A stretch of DNA of 64,000 nucleotides from Candidatus Omnitrophota bacterium (GTDB taxonomy: Bacteria; Hinthialibacterota; Hinthialibacteria; Hinthialibacterales; Hinthialibacteraceae), in contig QZKN01000170.1 in the NCBI GenBank assembly GCA_003598175.1, positions 1 to 64,000 of the forward strand. Direction: 5' to 3'. The notes below the pieces were generated by a model. That model saw only the letters and a list, made by a program, of their open reading frames with translations, did no database searches and was not told where the DNA came from. Positions 60,246-64,000 of this stretch are shown here, piece by piece (position 1 is the first letter of the stretch; every line of letters begins with the position of its first letter). The translations under genes and the position numbers were made by a program.

Positions 60246-62072
60246 CTACTGTTTGGATTCAAGAAATTGTTTGAGTTCCTGCGCATGAAGCCATAATTTT
60301 TGATTGAGGGAGCTGAGTACGCCCAACTCACCGCGCGAGCGGATTCTTTTTCCATAGGTTGTGAACAATTCCTCAAGCGGCGCTTGACGCCAATGGTTCC
60401 ACGCCTCGTTGCGAATGGCTTCCACGTCTCCCGCATCGATTTCACCGGCGAGTATCGCATCGCGCAGTTCGCTTGCCGGAGCGAGGTGGATTCCCGTTTC
60501 GTGCAGCAGGATACAAAATCGCAGCGTGTTTTCCAAATAGTCGAGATGGGAGCGGAAGGATTTTTCTTTTTCCAATTCCCGCAGTTTTATGACAATATCC
60601 AAAAATCCACGCACCTCGTTTTCCACCTCGGGCGGAAGAAAACCCCAGCCGGAATGGTACGGATGGTATTCCGGCGATTCCACGCCGCCGCGCCGGGGCG
60701 CCAGAATTTGCTCCACATCGAAGCGCGTCAATATCGGCGCGATCGATTTTGCCGCCGTCGGGCCATATTCGCGCTCGCACCAAGCCTGGTAAAAGGCAGA
60801 TGTAACATCCGATTTTTCCTCGTTCGTCATCAGGCGAATCCCGTTGACGTTGCTCGGAGATGTACACAGTAATCCAAGCGCCTCGAAATTGGCGCGAATG
60901 TCTTCCGTCCGCCAGTGAATGCCGATGACGCCCTCGATTTTTTGATTTTTAGCCAACGCGATTTGCTCGGCAAGCAACGAAACGCGCGGTTGGGGATGCC
61001 ACAAACGCCGGTCTCCTTCCAACCAGGGAATAATCCAGGTTTCCCGCCCTTCCATTTGACCCATGATTTCCCGCTGCGGATCCCAACCCTGGCTGGGATT
61101 GAGGCACGAAAAGATAACGTCTTTCGGCAGGGCGTTATGCAGCCCTTCCAGCAACGCCGGCAGCTGATTCGAGCCGCCCCAGCCGCTGATCGCCATCGGG
61201 ACGTTCGGCGCCATTTCTTTCAGCATGTCGCGGGCTTTCGCGATATAGGCCAGCGACCAGACGCCATTGAATTTCATTAGATCGTCGTCGAGATAGGAAA
61301 ACCAATGGTTGTTTTCGTTGAAAAAACGCTGAAATTTGGGGGAGAAGGAAAAATCTCCACTCGGATTAAACATTTCCTGCAGCCAAAACCAGATGTAATC
61401 GATATCGGGATAGGCGGATAAAATATTTCGTAAGTACAGCTGCAAAATTTCGATGGACGCAGGATGAGTCGGATCCGGCAACTGCGGACTGCGCAGCAAT
61501 GCGTCCGGCGGTGCAATCGAGAAGAATTCCGGCGGATAAATACCGAATTCGAAGCCAAGACAGACCTTGATTCCCATTTTGTGAGCATATGCGATCACGC
61601 GGCGCATCAAATCCTGCGCCCTCTCGTATCGATCTTCCTGATCACGCGCCTTGATCGCGCAATCCGCTCCAAAAACCTTATGCTTGAAAAATCGCCTGGT
61701 TCCGAAGGCAAATCGATCCGTCGTCAACTGGCGATATCCCCAGCGCGCGGTGACGGAGGTGTCGAATTCCGCCGGCGGCAGAACGTTGCGATATTCGACG
61801 CGAATCAGCGGCTCGACGTAAGTGACGTACCGTTCGGCGCCGCCGGTGTAACAATGAAAGCCGACGAAGTTCATGTTCAGCGCCGCCATCCAATCCAAAT
61901 ATTCTTTGTAATCGTCAAAATTCCAGGCCGTCGGACCCGACAAAAAATTGTGCCACGGCAGCGTGCCGCGTATGGAAAACGGGGATTCCTCGCTGGATTG
62001 ACTGATTGGTGATGAGAACACAACCAATAGTGCAACGATTGGCATCAACAAAAGACGCGGGATCCTGTTCAC
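60246..62072 (-). CDS. secreted alpha-glucuronidase-like TIM-barrel protein
   Basis: A 608-residue exported protein from the GTG at 62072 (GGGAGGAAC upstream; the longer frame above it is repeat sequence). Signal peptide IPRLLLMPIVALLVVFSSPISQ. Features: SIRGTLPWHNFLSGPTAWNFDDYKEYLDWMAALNMNFVGFHCYTGG, TSVTARWGYRQLTTDRFAFGTRRFF, MGIKVCLGFEFGIYPPEF, IDYIWFWLQEMFNPS, a strand-end pair of acidic residues, and EGVIGIHWRTEDIRANFEALG. These fit an uncharacterised glycoside hydrolase group with a (beta/alpha)8 barrel and alpha-glucuronidase-like overall shape. Catalytic residues cannot be assigned confidently. The C-terminal 150 residues are helical. Downstream is purA (174-bp gap). Confidence 0.65.
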   Translation of the reverse strand: MNRIPRLLLMPIVALLVVFSSPISQSSEESPFSIRGTLPWHNFLSGPTAWNFDDYKEYLDWMAALNMNFVGFHCYTGGAERYVTYVEPLIRVEYRNVLPPAEFDTSVTARWGYRQLTTDRFAFGTRRFFKHKVFGADCAIKARDQEDRYERAQDLMRRVIAYAHKMGIKVCLGFEFGIYPPEFFSIAPPDALLRSPQLPDPTHPASIEILQLYLRNILSAYPDIDYIWFWLQEMFNPSGDFSFSPKFQRFFNENNHWFSYLDDDLMKFNGVWSLAYIAKARDMLKEMAPNVPMAISGWGGSNQLPALLEGLHNALPKDVIFSCLNPSQGWDPQREIMGQMEGRETWIIPWLEGDRRLWHPQPRVSLLAEQIALAKNQKIEGVIGIHWRTEDIRANFEALGLLCTSPSNVNGIRLMTNEEKSDVTSAFYQAWCEREYGPTAAKSIAPILTRFDVEQILAPRRGGVESPEYHPYHSGWGFLPPEVENEVRGFLDIVIKLRELEKEKSFRSHLDYLENTLRFCILLHETGIHLAPASELRDAILAGEIDAGDVEAIRNEAWNHWRQAPLEELFTTYGKRIRSRGELGVLSSLNQKLWLHAQELKQFLESKQ

Positions 62073-62434
62073 CGATAGTTCCTCCCTATTGCGTTTTTTA
62101 TGAAACTTATTGTGGTGCGGGCTTCCAGCTTGCACGTGCAGACCGGAGGTCCGCACCACAACCTGGTTTTCATCGTTCACCGTGATCAACCGATCATGAC
62201 CATTGATATTAGTGATGCGATCGGCAGCCCGGAAACATTGTACGCCGTATCCTATCGTGAAAACAGATGGGCGCGAAACATAAAATCATGACATACTCGT
62301 ATGTGGATTAAAATCCGACGGATAGGAGAATGAAAATCCGGCGATGCGATGGCTGGAAATCGGTTGTGAGGCTTGCATGATTTGGATTTGAAGTGCACGA
62401 TTTATATAATTTGTGAGTATGCCAGGTGAGGAAA
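62073..62434. other. intergenic region with a large hairpin repeat
   Basis: About 360 bp between divergent genes. It holds the hairpin repeat at 62110-62161. The rest has no recognised gene or promoter. Confidence 0.4.
62110..62161. repeat. hairpin repeat with 11-bp outer arms
   Basis: Outer arms TTGTGGTGCGG (62110-62120) and CCGCACCACAA (62151-62161) are perfect; inside lies the palindrome TGCACGTGCA. It resembles the other intergenic hairpin elements in design but not in core sequence. Confidence 0.75.
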
Positions 62435-63433
62435 ATGGTTGAATCTCCTTTTGGCGACCTTGCCAAAGAAGCGATCAAGGCCAAAAAAGGCGCAGTTCTC
62501 ATGCGCCAGGGTGAAATCGGGCGTTGCGCCTATTTCGTGGTGCAAGGCCGGTTACTGGTCGAACGCGAAACGGATGGCGAGAGTATCGTTCTGGGAGAAA
62601 TCGGGCCGCGGGACATCGTGGGCGAACTCGCGATATTGGACGATGCGCCGCGATCGGCGACCGTGGTCGTAATCGAGGATTCCGTCTTGATTCAATTGGA
62701 TAAGGTCCGAATCAAAACCATCATTCGCCGCTCGCCCGCCATCGCTGAAGTGATCATGAAGCTGATCTGTCACAAACTGCGGCAGAGTCACGATCTGTTG
62801 CGCAAAACCACCGATTTGTGCAATCCGGATTATTGGCGCAAGATCTGTGCGACTCTGCGGTTGTGCGCGAACGGCACAAAGGGACCGGATGAATTATTTT
62901 TTACTTTCCTCGAAAATATTCAGTTGCTGACAGGCGCATCCATCCCGCGATTGCGGGAAATCCTCGTGCGATTGGAAGAGACGCAGGTGATCGAATGTGA
63001 AGGACGAACCATTCATCGCGTCGATCAGGAGCGGTTGCAGATTTTTCTGGTGAATTGCAAAGAGGAATTTGCCAACGAAGAGATTCAACACCTGACGCCC
63101 GCAAGACTCTATCAAGCGGCGCAGCTGCTCTTATCGAATTGCAGTGAAACCACTGACGAAAAATCGTGGATCGAAGCGCCGAAACAATTGCTGGTCGAAC
63201 TGTTGCTGTCGGCGCATTTTTGGGATACGTTGCGACCTTCCTTGCAACAAAATCGGGTGGAAAAGGTTCTTCAACACCTGATCGCGTCGCAGATTATTTT
63301 GCCGAAACCATCCTCGCCGGACATGATGAAAGTTTATCCCTACCTATTGGGCACAGTCGCTGCACCGCGAGAAGAAATCGCAATTTATAATTTAATGAAA
63401 AGCAAGTTTTTCAAGCCCACGGCATTGGATTGA
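62435..63433 (+). CDS. cyclic nucleotide-binding (Crp/Fnr-like) regulator
   Basis: A 332-residue protein from the ATG at 62435 (GAGG 3 bp upstream; a GTG 9 bp earlier is possible). The cNMP-binding domain is clear: GAVLMRQGEIGRCAYFVVQGRLLVERETDGESIVLGEIGPRDIVGELAILDDAPRSATVVVIEDSVLIQL, with the GELAILDDAPRSATV phosphate-binding cassette. Middle and C-terminal segments contain a helix-turn-helix-like stretch (GASIPRLREILVRLEETQVIECEGRTIHRV), so it may be a Crp/Fnr-type regulator; the C-terminal 120 residues are of unknown fold. It could also be a signalling protein. The gene is convergent with the partial prepilin gene. Confidence 0.8.
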   Translation: MVESPFGDLAKEAIKAKKGAVLMRQGEIGRCAYFVVQGRLLVERETDGESIVLGEIGPRDIVGELAILDDAPRSATVVVIEDSVLIQLDKVRIKTIIRRSPAIAEVIMKLICHKLRQSHDLLRKTTDLCNPDYWRKICATLRLCANGTKGPDELFFTFLENIQLLTGASIPRLREILVRLEETQVIECEGRTIHRVDQERLQIFLVNCKEEFANEEIQHLTPARLYQAAQLLLSNCSETTDEKSWIEAPKQLLVELLLSAHFWDTLRPSLQQNRVEKVLQHLIASQIILPKPSSPDMMKVYPYLLGTVAAPREEIAIYNLMKSKFFKPTALD

Positions 63434-63474
63434 TGCGACTGAGATTCGTTTTTCCATGGAAAACCTTTCGCGTT

Positions 63475-64000
63475 TCATTTATTGAGGAAACTTTGTTGGG
63501 AATATTGAATATCGCCCGGAGAGATCAAGCCGTTGGAGGGTTCGTAAGGCGGGGCCAGCCATTGACGAGCCGTCACGTTGATCAACGCTTGATCCGGTCC
63601 GGCGCTGGCGATGCGCCACAAGGAACGGCCGAATAAAAATTGCCACATCTGATTGGGCGTATTCACGCCGCCGTTAAAATAAATCGTGGTGTAATCGTAA
63701 CTCAGCTGCGAACCGACGAAATGGCCGGGTGAAAGATTGTCCTTAACGTCAAGCGCTTGAAAAACGTCAGCGGGAATTTGATTGATGAACGCCACGGGAG
63801 TAGTGGCGCGGGAAAAACAAGCCGCCCAGCCGTGATCGCCGGAAGGACAAGGGACGTCCCACGGCGCCGCGCTCCAATCGAGAATATACAACTCAATGGC
63901 GGCGCCCAATGCCTTGAAATCCCCCTGCACCCGCGCCAGCTTGGCGCGGGTTTGCGCATTGAGAAAATTCGGAACGGCGATGGCCGCCAAGATACCAATG
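63475..64000 (-). CDS. prepilin-type secreted protein, N-terminus beyond the window
   Basis: A partial gene on the minus strand whose start lies past 64000; 175 residues are visible. It begins IGILAAIAVPNFLNAQTRAKLARVQGDFKALGAAIELYILDWS, the second half of a type IV/pseudopilin N-terminal helix and the start of the globular domain, of the kind that occurs in many copies in PVC-like and related genomes (general secretion pathway G or DUF1559-like). The full leader (GFTLIELLIVVA-type) would be just outside. Later parts contain WDVPCPSGDHGWAACFS and LSYDYTTIYFNGGVNTPNQMW. A copy truncated after the leader occurs at 11547-11756. Confidence 0.8.
   Translation of the reverse strand, partial: IGILAAIAVPNFLNAQTRAKLARVQGDFKALGAAIELYILDWSAAPWDVPCPSGDHGWAACFSRATTPVAFINQIPADVFQALDVKDNLSPGHFVGSQLSYDYTTIYFNGGVNTPNQMWQFLFGRSLWRIASAGPDQALINVTARQWLAPPYEPSNGLISPGDIQYSQQSFLNK

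Overview
The window is a densely coded, mid-GC (about 50%) bacterial chromosome segment with 57 protein genes and two gene remnants, most of them real by family match or ribosome-binding site. The envelope genes (MlaA, AsmA) point to a diderm cell. The mixture of Tat-tagged sugar enzymes, FG-GAP proteins, GH127/GH16 hydrolases, a beta-propeller hybrid histidine kinase, many short prepilin leaders and dispersed twin-hairpin repeats resembles uncultured lineages around Planctomycetes/PVC, Sumerlaeota, Hydrogenedentota or Omnitrophota. That placement is inference; no rRNA or tRNA gene was seen.

Layout. 1-2.7 kb: end of a 2-oxoacid dehydrogenase E1-beta gene, then class II aldolase, CbbY-type sugar phosphatase and a small transaldolase/F6P aldolase, apparently one operon. 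2.8-3.7 kb: toxin-antitoxin region with an addiction-module protein, a DUF433 remnant and a HigBA-like pair with a promoter giving a predicted leaderless transcript. 4-6.2 kb: PfkB sugar kinase and a xylose-isomerase-like TIM barrel. 6.2-9.4 kb: small membrane proteins, a cysteine-free Rrf2 regulator, folK and a polytopic glycosyltransferase. 9.4-15 kb: alpha/beta hydrolase plus MlaA, a broken prepilin, and an AsmA protein. 15-22 kb: a secreted TIM-barrel-like protein and a 1470-residue hybrid kinase. 22-25 kb: two DegT aminotransferases (one with a Tat signal) and a DUF2283/DUF4258 pair.

25.1-37.5 kb (minus strand) is a complex I operon in the order nuoA-smORF-B-C-D-H-[SGNH gene]-I-J-K-L-M-N. 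It lacks nuoE, nuoF and nuoG, carries an unannotated 46-residue membrane ORF between nuoA and nuoB, and is interrupted by an AT-rich SGNH-hydrolase membrane protein between nuoH and nuoI.

38-43 kb: an orphan Flp pilin, two FG-GAP proteins and a B12-binding radical SAM protein of the DUF4070 (HpnP-like) group. 43.4-45.4 kb: umuDC behind a promoter whose -10 overlaps an 18-bp palindrome containing GAAC-N4-GTTC, the Bacillus-type LexA box. 45.7-49 kb: acnB followed by three small overlapping or closely spaced genes (two conserved unknowns and a BolA-like protein). 49-58.7 kb: secreted lectin-like and CBM9-like proteins, a NYN nuclease-like protein, GT39, an alpha/beta hydrolase, GH127, GH16 and a Tat-tagged Gfo/Idh/MocA oxidoreductase, suggesting plant or algal glycan use. 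58.8-64 kb: purA, a secreted glycosidase-like protein, a cyclic-nucleotide-binding regulator and a partial prepilin-like gene running off the end.

Threads across the window: dispersed twin-hairpin repeats in intergenic regions, and three small genes whose best Shine-Dalgarno sequences point at AUA, AUU or AUC start codons. The strongest candidates for something new are the modified complex I operon and the small gene cassette locked to acnB.
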